Positions 6,858-15,329 of a DNA stretch of 47,682 nucleotides are shown one piece after another. Made by a program: the position numbers and the translations under genes. Below the pieces are notes generated by a model that made no database searches, was not told the origin of the DNA, and saw nothing but the letters and a program-made list of their open reading frames with translations. Source of the DNA: Dialister histaminiformans (GTDB lineage Bacteria; Bacillota; Negativicutes; Veillonellales; Dialisteraceae); assembly GCF_900103425.1 (NCBI RefSeq), contig NZ_FMXA01000015.1, positions 1-47,682 on the forward strand, in the 5' to 3' direction. Positions within the stretch are counted from its first letter, which is position 1. Each line of letters starts with the position of its first letter.

Positions 6858-8105
6858 TTATTTTAATCCCAGATAGGCTTTCTGCTCCTCCGTTAGGGAA
6901 TCGATGGAATAGCCCATAGAGGACAGTTTAATCTGCGCAACCTTAACATCCAGTTCATGAGGCAGGACATAGAGGCCTGGCTTAAGTTCCTTTTCGTGAC
7001 GGCAGATATAATCCGCTGCCAGCGCCTGCATAGCAAAAGACAGATCCATAATTTCCGCCGGATGTCCATCGCCTGCTGCCAGATTGACGAGGCGGCCTTC
7101 TGCCATAAGATAAATGGTCCGGCCATCAGGAAGAACGTAACCTTCAATATTTTTTCTGGCTTCAAAGTGGGAAACGGATATTTCTTTGAGGTCTTCCTTA
7201 TTGACTTCTACGTCAAAGTGACCGGCATTAGCACAGATGGCCCCATCCTTCATAGCCAGGAAGGCATCCTTGTTAATGACATGAATATCTCCGGTTACAG
7301 TGACAAAATAATCTCCATACGGAGCGGCTTCCACCATGGGCTTTACATCAAAACCGTCAAATACGGCTTCGATGGCTTTGATAGGGTCTACTTCCGTTAC
7401 GATAACATGTGCGCCCAGACCCTTTGCACGCATAGCTACCCCTTTTCCGCACCAGCCATAACCGGCAACGACAACGGTCTTACCGGTTACAGTGAGATTT
7501 GTACTGCGGATAATGCCATCCCATACAGACTGTCCTGTGCCATATCGGTTATCAAACAGGAATTTACACTGGGAATTATTTACCGCAAGCATAGGGAAAA
7601 GGAGTTTATTTTCATTGGCCAGCTGACGCAGGCGGTATACACCGGTAGTGGTTTCTTCTGAACCGCCAATCAGATTTTCCAGGGCATCCTTCCTTGTAGT
7701 ATGGAGAAGATGTACCAGGTCCCCGCCGTCATCAATGATGAGATGCGGCTTATGATCCAGCGCCATATTGAGATAGTCCATATACTCCTTATCCGTACAT
7801 CCGTGGGTGGCATATACAGTGATTCCCTGACTGACCAGGGCCGCCGCGATGGGATCCTGGGTAGACAGAGGGTTGCTCCCGGTGGCAATGACGTTAGCCC
7901 CGGCTTTTTTGAGGGTAAGCGCAAGATAAGCGGTCTTAGCTTCCAGATGTATGGACATTACAATGGTTTTGCCTTTAAAGGTATCCGGATTAAAACAGGT
8001 TTTGCTTAACGTATTCAATGCAGGCATGAATTTCTCTACCCAGCGGATACGCTGCATGCCTTCATCGGCAAGATGAATATCACGAATAACAGAAGGTTTA
8101 ACCAT
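6858..8105 (-). CDS. ahcY: Adenosylhomocysteinase (SAH or SIH hydrolase)
   Basis: 415 residues from the ATG at 8105, chosen because AAAGGAG sits 8 bases upstream; an earlier in-frame start is unlikely. The enzyme splits S-adenosylhomocysteine (or inosylhomocysteine) to homocysteine and nucleoside using bound NAD. The NAD-binding motif VAGYGWCGKGVAMRAKGLGA is intact, as are FDNRYGTGQSVWDGI and ANAGHFDVEVN. At about 415 residues it is the shorter bacterial/archaeal type. The ORF overlaps the end of mtnA by 8 bases. Placement next to mtaD suggests a deaminase-plus-hydrolase route, as described for some archaea and bacteria. Confidence 0.93.
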   Translation of the reverse strand: MVKPSVIRDIHLADEGMQRIRWVEKFMPALNTLSKTCFNPDTFKGKTIVMSIHLEAKTAYLALTLKKAGANVIATGSNPLSTQDPIAAALVSQGITVYATHGCTDKEYMDYLNMALDHKPHLIIDDGGDLVHLLHTTRKDALENLIGGSEETTTGVYRLRQLANENKLLFPMLAVNNSQCKFLFDNRYGTGQSVWDGIIRSTNLTVTGKTVVVAGYGWCGKGVAMRAKGLGAHVIVTEVDPIKAIEAVFDGFDVKPMVEAAPYGDYFVTVTGDIHVINKDAFLAMKDGAICANAGHFDVEVNKEDLKEISVSHFEARKNIEGYVLPDGRTIYLMAEGRLVNLAAGDGHPAEIMDLSFAMQALAADYICRHEKELKPGLYVLPHELDVKVAQIKLSSMGYSIDSLTEEQKAYLGLK

Positions 8106-9159
8106 GGGATATGCTCCTTTCATAATTAGCAACCGAATCCTTATCGGGATGAGAAATAACTCCTCGTTCGGTAATGATTCCGGAAATCAGAGTGTGCGGT
8201 GTTATATCAAAGGCCGGATTAAAAACCGGCATATCTGCCGGGGCAATCTGTGTGTTTCCCACATATCGGATCTCATCAGGGTTTCGTTCCTCGATGACAA
8301 TATGATTTCCGGAAGGTATGGAAAAATCAAAAGTGGAAAATGGTGCTGCTACATACAGCGGTATGTGGTGATAGGCTGCAAGGATGGCCAGTCCGTAAGT
8401 GCCTATTTTGTTAGCTGTATCTCCGTTTGCTGCAATCCGGTCAGCTCCTACAATAATGGCATCTATTTTCTTCGTTTTCATAACCAGAGCCGCCATATCA
8501 TCGCAGATTAGAATAGAGGGAATCCCTTCCTTCCGGAGCTCTGATGCGGTAAGTCTGGCTCCCTGAAGGACCGGACGTGTTTCATCGGCATACACAGCAG
8601 AGAGCTGGCCTCTTCTGAACAATTCACGTATTACTCCTAAAGCAGTACCTGTCCCAGCAGTAGCCAGTGTGCCGGTATTGCAATGGGTAAGGATGGTCAG
8701 ATTCTTTTTCCCGGAAAATAAATCTGCACCATGTACGGCCATGGAATGACAGAGCTGCTTATCCTCTTCTTCCATCGCCATGGCACGGCGGGTCAGGGTT
8801 TCACAGCGTTTATCGTCCTCTGCGGAATCAAATGTCTTTTCCATCTCCCGGACAGCCCAGGACAGATTGACTGCCGTGGGTCTGGCCTGCTCCAGTACCT
8901 CACCTGCCGCGTAGAAGGCATGGCGGAGGGATTCTCCGGATAGTCCGCGGGCAGTAAACGCAAGTACCGCCAGAACCATGGCATACGCAGCGGTAATACC
9001 TATGGCCGGGGCCCCCCGTACAGCCAGGGTCCGGATGGCTTGGGCTGCTTCCTTATAGTCTGTGCATGCCAGATATTCCTGTTTCTGTGGCAGTTTTCTC
9101 TGGTCCAGCAGATACAGTACATTATTCTTCCATTCCAGAGACTTAAGCCTATCGGTCAT
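8098..9159 (-). CDS. mtnA: S-methyl-5-thioribose-1-phosphate isomerase
   Basis: 353 residues. It converts methylthioribose 1-phosphate to methylthioribulose 1-phosphate, the step after MtnP. Key features: VRGAPAIGITAAYAM near the N-terminus, the catalytic Cys in LTHCNTGTLAT, ETRPVLQGARLTA, and the catalytic Asp in VGADRIAANGDTANKIGTY. The ATG at 9159 overlaps the mtnP stop in an ATGA, so translation is coupled. It overlaps ahcY at its other end. No mtnB, mtnC, mtnD, mtnE or aldolase follows in the window, so what happens to the product is not shown here. Confidence 0.93.
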   Translation of the reverse strand: MTDRLKSLEWKNNVLYLLDQRKLPQKQEYLACTDYKEAAQAIRTLAVRGAPAIGITAAYAMVLAVLAFTARGLSGESLRHAFYAAGEVLEQARPTAVNLSWAVREMEKTFDSAEDDKRCETLTRRAMAMEEEDKQLCHSMAVHGADLFSGKKNLTILTHCNTGTLATAGTGTALGVIRELFRRGQLSAVYADETRPVLQGARLTASELRKEGIPSILICDDMAALVMKTKKIDAIIVGADRIAANGDTANKIGTYGLAILAAYHHIPLYVAAPFSTFDFSIPSGNHIVIEERNPDEIRYVGNTQIAPADMPVFNPAFDITPHTLISGIITERGVISHPDKDSVANYERSISHG

Positions 9160-9950
9160 AAATGGAATCCTCCGAAGGCCTGTCCCGCGTGGTGGCAGGA
9201 ACAATCTGTATCCGGATCATAGGTGGTTGCCAGAAGGGTAATGATTTTACGGAAAGACGACTGATTTTCTTTCATGCAGGCCACAACTTCAGCGTGAGTA
9301 AGCGGCTGATCGGTCATACCGGTGGAGAAATTGGTGACCATGGAAATGGTGCAGTAACAGATTTCCGCTTCTCTGGCCAGCTGACATTCTGGAACGTTGG
9401 TCATGCCCACCACATCGGCGCCCCACATGCGATAAGCTTTGATTTCAGCGGCAGTTTCAAAACGCGGGCCTTCTGTACAGATATAGGTTCCGTGCGGATG
9501 GAGAAGTATATTTTCCGCACGGGCAGCCTGCTGTACGGCCTGACGGAGTGTTTCGCAGTATGGGTGGGACATGTCATAGTGAGCCACCCCATACCGGTCT
9601 CCATCAAAAAACGTGCCAATCCGGTTCTTAGTCATATCAATAAACTGGTCTACCAGTACCAGTTCGCCCGGCTTGTACGACGGATTCATTGAGCCTACGG
9701 CTGTAGTGGAGACTACAGCGGCTACATCGAGCATCTTCAGGGCATAAATGTTAGCCCGGTAATTAATCTTATGCGGTGGAATGGTATGTTTCACCCCATG
9801 ACGGGCAAGAAATATGATTGCCTTTGCGCCAAATTTTCCGGATTCTATACGGGCATCTCCATAGGGAGTATGGATGATTTCCTCATGCAGATCAGTAAGT
9901 ATCTCCGGATCATATACCCCGGTACCTCCTATAAACGCGAGTTTACTCAT
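9156..9950 (-). CDS. mtnP: S-methyl-5'-thioadenosine phosphorylase
   Basis: 264 residues of the trimeric purine nucleoside phosphorylase/MTAP family: FIGGTGVYDPE at the N-terminus, RHGVKHTIPPHKINYRANI, TEGPRFETAAEIKAYR, and GMTNVPECQLAREAEI. It cleaves methylthioadenosine with phosphate to adenine and methylthioribose 1-phosphate. The start overlaps the hslO stop (ATGA at 9947-9950). The C-terminus CSCHHAGQAFGG has a Cys-His-rich tail. Substrate could extend to other purine nucleosides, but the adjacent mtnA supports MTA. Confidence 0.92.
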   Translation of the reverse strand: MSKLAFIGGTGVYDPEILTDLHEEIIHTPYGDARIESGKFGAKAIIFLARHGVKHTIPPHKINYRANIYALKMLDVAAVVSTTAVGSMNPSYKPGELVLVDQFIDMTKNRIGTFFDGDRYGVAHYDMSHPYCETLRQAVQQAARAENILLHPHGTYICTEGPRFETAAEIKAYRMWGADVVGMTNVPECQLAREAEICYCTISMVTNFSTGMTDQPLTHAEVVACMKENQSSFRKIITLLATTYDPDTDCSCHHAGQAFGGFHL

Positions 9951-10795
9951 TGTACATTACTTCCCTTCTCTTCTTCAAACCACAGAGCTATGAGTTCTCT
10001 TGGGATAGAGTAATGGCTGCCGCAATATTCACAGGTAGCTTCCACTTTGTCATCTTTCAGAATTTCTGCCCGATCGTGTGCGTTTAATGACAGCAGCGCT
10101 GATTTGATACGGTCTGCGGAACAGGTGCAGCGGAAAGATACCTCCATCTTTCCCAGAAGGCTGAATTTGCCCTTCTTCAGCAAATCTTCCACCGATTCCG
10201 CGGCATGGCTTTCCCCTGCGAAATGGTAGTTTACGGAGAAATATTCTTTGAATTTATCCTTATTTCCCTGAGGCATCAGCTGAGCCATGAAGGCAAATAC
10301 GCGCTGTATTCTGCCCTGTTCATCCCGGATGACGGCCGTCTGAATATGAGATAGCGTCTGATCGGATTCCTTCATATAATCGGTGAGGCAGGAGGAAACA
10401 TCATGTCCCTTAAGTTCCACAGAGCTTGTATAAGGCATACGGAGAAGGGAATATCTGGTTACATAGAGCATGCCGTGTTCATTAAGAATGCTTTCATCGG
10501 CACCTGCGGCTTCCGGATGGTCCATATAGCCGCGCAGATATTTCCCTTCATAGGCATCGGTATGAATGTTTCCTATCGGTCCATTGGTTTCCCAGCGGAG
10601 AGATACCCCTTCATGATTCTTGAAATCGGTAGCCAGAATGGCTGTACCGGCCATAATTTCTCCCAGCATGGCCGCAGCCTGATCAGACATATTATGTCTT
10701 TTCGCGGCTTCCAGTGCCGCATCCGTAATGTCTGCCAGTGTCAGACGGATACCATCCAGATTCAAATAATGACAGATTGTGTTTTTTTCAATCAT
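9947..10795 (-). CDS. hslO: Hsp33 redox-regulated chaperone
   Basis: 282 residues. Hsp33 is a cytoplasmic holdase switched on by oxidation of a zinc-binding four-cysteine switch: C223-x-C225 and C255-x-x-C258 (FRCTCSADR and TCEYCGSHY) are all present. The N-terminal substrate domain begins HYLNLDGIRLTLADIT. It is the first gene of a unit with mtnP, mtnA, ahcY and mtaD, joined by an ATGA overlap to mtnP; a chaperone leading a methylthioadenosine operon is an unusual pairing. A ribosome-binding site AAAGGAG lies before the ATG, just downstream of the rpe terminator. Confidence 0.95.
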   Translation of the reverse strand: MIEKNTICHYLNLDGIRLTLADITDAALEAAKRHNMSDQAAAMLGEIMAGTAILATDFKNHEGVSLRWETNGPIGNIHTDAYEGKYLRGYMDHPEAAGADESILNEHGMLYVTRYSLLRMPYTSSVELKGHDVSSCLTDYMKESDQTLSHIQTAVIRDEQGRIQRVFAFMAQLMPQGNKDKFKEYFSVNYHFAGESHAAESVEDLLKKGKFSLLGKMEVSFRCTCSADRIKSALLSLNAHDRAEILKDDKVEATCEYCGSHYSIPRELIALWFEEEKGSNVQ

Positions 10796-10850
10796 AATGA
10801 CTCCTTTATAAAAGCAAAGCCTGTAACAATAATTATCCGGTGTGATAAGA

Positions 10851-10890
10851 AAAAGCCGTGAAAAAGCATGCAGGTCTTTTCACAGCCTTT
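10851..10890 (-). terminator. rpe terminator
   Basis: Minus-strand stem AAAGGCTGTGAAAA (10890-10877) pairing with TTTTCACGGCTTTT (10864-10851), followed by TTCTTATC. It begins 8 bases after the rpe stop and isolates hslO. Confidence 0.75.
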
Positions 10891-10897
10891 ATGAGAA

Positions 10898-11539
10898 TCA
10901 GCGCAGAGCGGCAATGGCAGCCTTCCGGTCTTCCTTTCCAAAAACTGCGGAACCGGCTACCAGGATATCCGCGCCGGCTTCTGCCAGCTTACCGGCATTC
11001 TCAGCCTTTACACCGCCATCGATTTCAATCTGACAATTCAGATGACGTTCGGAAATCATGGAACGAAGAGAACGGACCTTATCCATGGTGTAAGAAATAA
11101 ATTTCTGACCGCCGAATCCAGGATTGACGGACATAAGAAGAACATAATCCACAATCTCAAGCAGGTAGTCCACCGTTGAGAGTGAAGTGGCTGGATTAAG
11201 GACGATTCCGGCCTTCATGCCAGCGTCTTTAATCATATGTACTATACGGTCAGCGTGCGGTGCGGCTTCTACATGGAAGGACACCATATTGACACCGGCA
11301 TCCGCCAGCGGCTTAACATAATTTTCCGGATGATACACCATAAGGTGGGCATCAAAGGTCAGGTTGGTATGCGGACGCAGGGCTTTGATAATCGGAGCCC
11401 CAAATGTCAGATTAGGGACGAAATGGCCATCCATGATATCCAGATGGACCAGATCGGCACCGCCACGTTCAATATCCTTCAGTTCTTCTGCCAGACTGGC
11501 AAAATCAGCAGATAATAAGGATGGTGCAATTTTTACCAT
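10898..11539 (-). CDS. rpe: Ribulose-phosphate 3-epimerase
   Basis: 213 residues, a full-length TIM barrel. It interconverts ribulose 5-phosphate and xylulose 5-phosphate in the pentose phosphate pathway. Motifs: KIAPSLLSADFASL, the metal and acid residues in LVHLDIMDGHFVPNLTFG, DAHLMV, VLLMSVNPGFGGQKF and EIDGGV. The ribosome-binding site AGGAGG precedes ATG 11539. It sits downstream of rsgA with a terminator and its own promoter between, and so is probably a separate transcript. Confidence 0.96.
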   Translation of the reverse strand: MVKIAPSLLSADFASLAEELKDIERGGADLVHLDIMDGHFVPNLTFGAPIIKALRPHTNLTFDAHLMVYHPENYVKPLADAGVNMVSFHVEAAPHADRIVHMIKDAGMKAGIVLNPATSLSTVDYLLEIVDYVLLMSVNPGFGGQKFISYTMDKVRSLRSMISERHLNCQIEIDGGVKAENAGKLAEAGADILVAGSAVFGKEDRKAAIAALR

Positions 11540-11600
11540 GTTGAATCCTCCTGATAAACTTGTCTGGGTAGACCAGGTAATATACGTTTTGTCTTCTATT

Positions 11601-11606
11601 ATTATA
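11601..11606 (-). promoter_or_regulatory. rpe promoter -10 element
   Basis: Minus-strand TATAAT, 62 bases upstream of the rpe start; the -35 region is weak. It lies downstream of the rsgA terminator. Confidence 0.45.
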
Positions 11607-11740
11607 CAGCATCCGTATTCATTTTATTGTGAATTTCTCTTATCCGGTTTCTATGGATGGGAATCCGTGGGAATCATGGTCATTTTCTGCCGCAATTAAT
11701 GTACATTGTGGTTGCGCCTGGGAACGATTTCCTCATCAGA

Positions 11741-11773
11741 AAAAGCAGGACCGGTTTTCCCGGTGCCTGCTTT
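11741..11773 (-). terminator. rsgA terminator
   Basis: Minus-strand stem AAAGCAGG-ACCGG pairing around loop GAAA with a T-rich end (CTGCTTTTTCTG). It starts 6 bases after the rsgA stop and ends the priA-to-rsgA gene run. Confidence 0.85.
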
Positions 11774-11778
11774 CCTTA

Positions 11779-12651
11779 TCAATAGCGGATAATGCGGTTT
11801 TTTATTTCATTCAAAATGGAGACATAGGATGCGTATCTGGACTGTGCGATACATCCCTCGTCCACGGCCCTGGAAACGGCGCATCCAGGTTCTTTCAGAT
11901 GCCTGCAGTTGTTAAAGCGGCACTGGCCCAGATATGGACGGAAATCCCGGAACAGATAGTCCAGTCCGTCTTCCACCTGGCTGTCCAGATCCAGAGAGGT
12001 ATACCCCGGTGTATCCATCACATACAGGGAATCCATCAGCCGCACCAGCTCAGAATGGCGAGTTGTATTGCGTCCGCGGCCGGTATGCTGACTCACAGCC
12101 TGATGGGCAAACTGTTCTCTGCCCAGAATATGATTGAGCAATGTGGATTTCCCCACCCCGGAAGGACCGGAAAATGAGATAACCGGACCGGATAATGCTT
12201 CCTTCAGCTGAGAGATTCCCTTCTCCTGAATGGCCGAAACCGCTATACATGGGTATCCTGCCTTTTCATAAAGGGTCTGCAGCTTTTCCGCGTATTCCGG
12301 ATTGAGGTCTGCCTTATTGATGCAGAGAAGAATACCGGGAATGCGGGAATATTCCGCCAGCACCAGCATCTTGTCAATCATGAACAGGCTGGGGTCCGGA
12401 TTTTCAGCGGCCACCGTAAGCACCAGCTGATTGATATTGGCAATAGGCGGACGGTGGAGTTCATTGATGCGCGGATATACGGAGACAATGCTGGGAGCGG
12501 AATCCTTTGTCTGTTCGTATTCCACCCAGTCTCCTACCAGAATGGAACCTTTCCTTTTCGTACGGCCGCGGGAACGGGCCAGTGCTGTAGCGCCTTCCGG
12601 TCCTGCAATCGTAAAATATCCATTCTGATTCTTGATAATAAGACCTTTCAT
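11779..12651 (-). CDS. rsgA: Ribosome small-subunit GTPase RsgA
   Basis: 290 residues. RsgA is a circularly permuted GTPase that checks late 30S assembly. Order: N-terminal OB fold (SILVGDWVEYE), NKADL (G4), then SFSGPSGVGKSTLLN (P-loop), then DTPGY (G3), so G4 precedes G1 as expected. The C-terminal zinc finger CRFNNCRHLKEPGCAVSRA is present. It starts one base after the prkC stop. The stp-prkC-rsgA order is common in Firmicutes. Confidence 0.96.
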   Translation of the reverse strand: MKGLIIKNQNGYFTIAGPEGATALARSRGRTKRKGSILVGDWVEYEQTKDSAPSIVSVYPRINELHRPPIANINQLVLTVAAENPDPSLFMIDKMLVLAEYSRIPGILLCINKADLNPEYAEKLQTLYEKAGYPCIAVSAIQEKGISQLKEALSGPVISFSGPSGVGKSTLLNHILGREQFAHQAVSQHTGRGRNTTRHSELVRLMDSLYVMDTPGYTSLDLDSQVEDGLDYLFRDFRPYLGQCRFNNCRHLKEPGCAVSRAVDEGCIAQSRYASYVSILNEIKNRIIRY

Positions 12652-12652
12652 A

Positions 12653-14524
12653 TCACAGTTCTCTATCCTGAATAACCGACCCGTCGACTACAACCTGAAC
12701 ACGGACAGTACCCGTTCCGGAAACATCCTTAACAATGTTGCTTCCCGGTGCCGCCGTCTGGCTGTATACTTCCCGGCGGCCATTGCTGTCCGTTACGAAT
12801 ATTTCCACTTTCTTGCTGTCCCCGCTTCCCGGGAGGGTAATATTCACGGTACCACTCTTGGTTACCGGCTGAGCCGGCTTGTTATTGCTGCTGATGACCA
12901 GGTTGACCACACCGGTGGCATTAGCCCCGGCATTAGGACTCTGGCTGACTACGATGGAGGTTACGTCAGAAGGACTGGTTCCATCGTTGGAAGTTACCTG
13001 TCCCACAGACAGATCGCTGGCGCGAAGCGCGTTCTTAGCGTCTGCCAGGGTCATCCCGACTACGTTTGGTACCTTGGATTGCCGTACATTGATGACGACG
13101 TTAATCTGTGTACCGCTGTCTACCTGGGACGCAGAGGCCGGGGTCTGGGAAATGATAACATCAGCCGGCATGTTCGGGTTGCTGCCGTTTCTGACAGTAC
13201 CCAGTACCAGGTTGAGCTTACTCAGTCTTTCCCTTGCCTGATCCAGGGTAAGGCCCTTGAGATCCGGAGCCAGAATAACGGTTCCGCCCTTGCTGACGGT
13301 GAGATGGATAATACGCTGTTCCTTAACTTCAGTTCCTGCGGTAGGTGTCTGGGCGATAACTTCCCCAACCGGCACCTCATTACTTGCCACTTCATCCACA
13401 GAGACCTTCAGATTTTCATCTTCCAGCATCTGCTGGGCTACTTCCACAGGCTTTCCTTCTACATCCGGAACGGTAACCACCTTGTTGCTCCAGAAGTTGC
13501 CAAAGCTGAAAAAGGCCCAGGCAAAAGCAGCGGCAAAGATAACCAGCAGACCGCCCCAGATATATTTCTGTGGCAGATTGGATATGAAACTGGAAACCTT
13601 CCCTTCGGAATCACAGCGCTCGATACGCCGTGTCTTCTGTGAGATTGGACGGGTCATAGTGGCAAATTCCCGCTCTGCCGGTTTGAACGGAGACGCGGTG
13701 AAACCCTGAGCAATCTTAAGTTCGGAAACAAAATCCTGTACAGTATCATACCGACGGTTCGGATCCCGCTGCAATGCAGTAAGGAGGCATTCTTCCAGCA
13801 TAGGAGAAATGGCCGGATTGTACCGGGTAGGTCTCGGCACGTCATCCTGCATATGCTTGAGCGCAATGCTGACAGCCGTATCGCCATCAAATGGCAGATG
13901 ATGAGTCAGCATTTCATACAGGACGATACCCAGAGAGTAAATATCAGTCTTGGCGGTAAGCTTATCCCCTGCCGCCTGTTCAGGTGAGAGATAGTGTACT
14001 GAGCCAAGGATGGATTCCCTGGTCATAATGGTGGAAGAATTGACTGCTCTGGCGATACCAAAGTCAGTGACCTTTACCTTATGATTGGCAGTAAGCAAAA
14101 TGTTCTGCGGTTTAATATCACAATGAATGATTCCGTGGGAATGAGCTTCCGCCAGCGCATTACCGATATCTATGGCGATGCGGACAGCGGTATCGATAGG
14201 TATATGCGGATGCGTATTGATGTACTGTTTCAGTGTCTGCCCTTCCACATATTCCATGACGATGTAGTGATACCCTTCACTGCATCCCACATCATAAATC
14301 CCAACAATGTTAGGATGGCTCAATTTACCCGCAGACTGCGCTTCCCGCCGAAAACGGGAAATAAATTCGTTATCTTCAGCAAAATTACTGTGCAGGATTT
14401 TTACTGCCACTTTCCGGTCAAGCAGAAGGTCTTTGGCCAGATATACATCCGCCATGCCCCCTGTGCCAATTTTCCTGACCAGCTGATAACGGTCATCGAG
14501 TACTTTATTAATCATGATTGTCAT
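12653..14524 (-). CDS. prkC: PASTA-domain Ser/Thr protein kinase
   Basis: 623 residues. Cytoplasmic Hanks kinase: G-loop GTGGMADVY (20-28), Lys42 in VAVKIL, catalytic HCDIKPQN (134-141), DFG (154-156), SPEQ (180-183). One transmembrane helix at about 321-343 (YIWGGLLVIFAAAFAWAFF). Outside, three PASTA repeats (about 350-415, 416-484, 485-550) expected to sense peptidoglycan fragments, then a Ser/Gly-rich tail. The usual HRD is HCD here, as in many PrkC homologues. The start overlaps stp; ATG 14524 and ATG 14515 are both possible. The phosphatase next door is its partner. Confidence 0.95.
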   Translation of the reverse strand: MTIMINKVLDDRYQLVRKIGTGGMADVYLAKDLLLDRKVAVKILHSNFAEDNEFISRFRREAQSAGKLSHPNIVGIYDVGCSEGYHYIVMEYVEGQTLKQYINTHPHIPIDTAVRIAIDIGNALAEAHSHGIIHCDIKPQNILLTANHKVKVTDFGIARAVNSSTIMTRESILGSVHYLSPEQAAGDKLTAKTDIYSLGIVLYEMLTHHLPFDGDTAVSIALKHMQDDVPRPTRYNPAISPMLEECLLTALQRDPNRRYDTVQDFVSELKIAQGFTASPFKPAEREFATMTRPISQKTRRIERCDSEGKVSSFISNLPQKYIWGGLLVIFAAAFAWAFFSFGNFWSNKVVTVPDVEGKPVEVAQQMLEDENLKVSVDEVASNEVPVGEVIAQTPTAGTEVKEQRIIHLTVSKGGTVILAPDLKGLTLDQARERLSKLNLVLGTVRNGSNPNMPADVIISQTPASASQVDSGTQINVVINVRQSKVPNVVGMTLADAKNALRASDLSVGQVTSNDGTSPSDVTSIVVSQSPNAGANATGVVNLVISSNNKPAQPVTKSGTVNITLPGSGDSKKVEIFVTDSNGRREVYSQTAAPGSNIVKDVSGTGTVRVQVVVDGSVIQDREL

Positions 14525-15266
14525 TTACTCCATTTTGCAATGATTCATTATACGCTATGATTACGGACACATTATCTTCCGCTCCTGCCGCATATGTCTT
14601 TTCCATAAGGTCATCCACACAGGCGCATACATCCAACGTATCAGTCATGTGTGCCTGGAGGGAGGCCTTTATTTCTTCATCGGTAAGCATATTGGTCAGG
14701 CCATCCGAACAAAGGAGCATGACGGCTCCGTTGTTAAATGGTAAGTGTCCTGTATCTACTTTTAATTCACTGGTAATACCCACCGCCCGGGTAATTTCAT
14801 TGCGGCGCGGATGGGTTCGCATTTCTTCCCGCGTGATTTCTCCCTGCTTCACCAGCTGCATCACAAAAGAATGGTCTTCTGTAAGCTGGCGGAATGTACC
14901 ATTTTCCAGCAGGTACAGCCGGCTGTCCCCCACATGGGCCCAGTACAGGCAGTTATCATGAACTACCGCTGTCAGCAGAGTCGTTCCCATGGAAGAAAGG
15001 TCCGGAGATTCCGCTTTCTTTGCCAGAATGGCCTGATTGGCCTCCTGAAAGCTTTCCGCCAGTGTTTCTTCGGTTATGGATGACAGGGATTCCTGTTCTA
15101 ATGAATTGCGCACAGAAGAAACGGCCAGCCGGCTGGCTGTTTCACCGCCGGCATAACCGCCCATGCCATCCGCCAGGATGAAACAAGGCTGTTCTCCCAC
15201 GTAGATGCAATCTTCATTATTCTTCCGGACTAAGCCGGTATTGGTCTTTCCACACTTGGTAATCAT
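14508..15266 (-). CDS. stp: PP2C-type Ser/Thr phosphatase (PrpC/Stp)
   Basis: 252 residues with all PP2C metal motifs: FILADGMGGYAGGE, WAHVGDSRLYLL, LLCSDGLTNMLTDEE and AEDNVSVIIA. It reverses phosphorylation by the PASTA kinase encoded immediately downstream, with which it overlaps by 17 bases. Length is normal. It follows rlmN by 63 bases, within the same run of minus-strand genes. Confidence 0.95.
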   Translation of the reverse strand: MITKCGKTNTGLVRKNNEDCIYVGEQPCFILADGMGGYAGGETASRLAVSSVRNSLEQESLSSITEETLAESFQEANQAILAKKAESPDLSSMGTTLLTAVVHDNCLYWAHVGDSRLYLLENGTFRQLTEDHSFVMQLVKQGEITREEMRTHPRRNEITRAVGITSELKVDTGHLPFNNGAVMLLCSDGLTNMLTDEEIKASLQAHMTDTLDVCACVDDLMEKTYAAGAEDNVSVIIAYNESLQNGVNDNHD

Positions 15267-15329
15267 AATAAATCCTGTGAAATCAAACGAAAAGAAACTG
15301 CAATTATCTACTATTTTACCATTGAATGT

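Noticed and set aside
6957-7661. 234-codon plus-strand frame
   Set aside because: Antisense shadow of ahcY; no ribosome-binding site and no recognisable domain.
12632-13642. 336-codon plus-strand frame
   Set aside because: Antisense shadow of the PASTA repeats of prkC.
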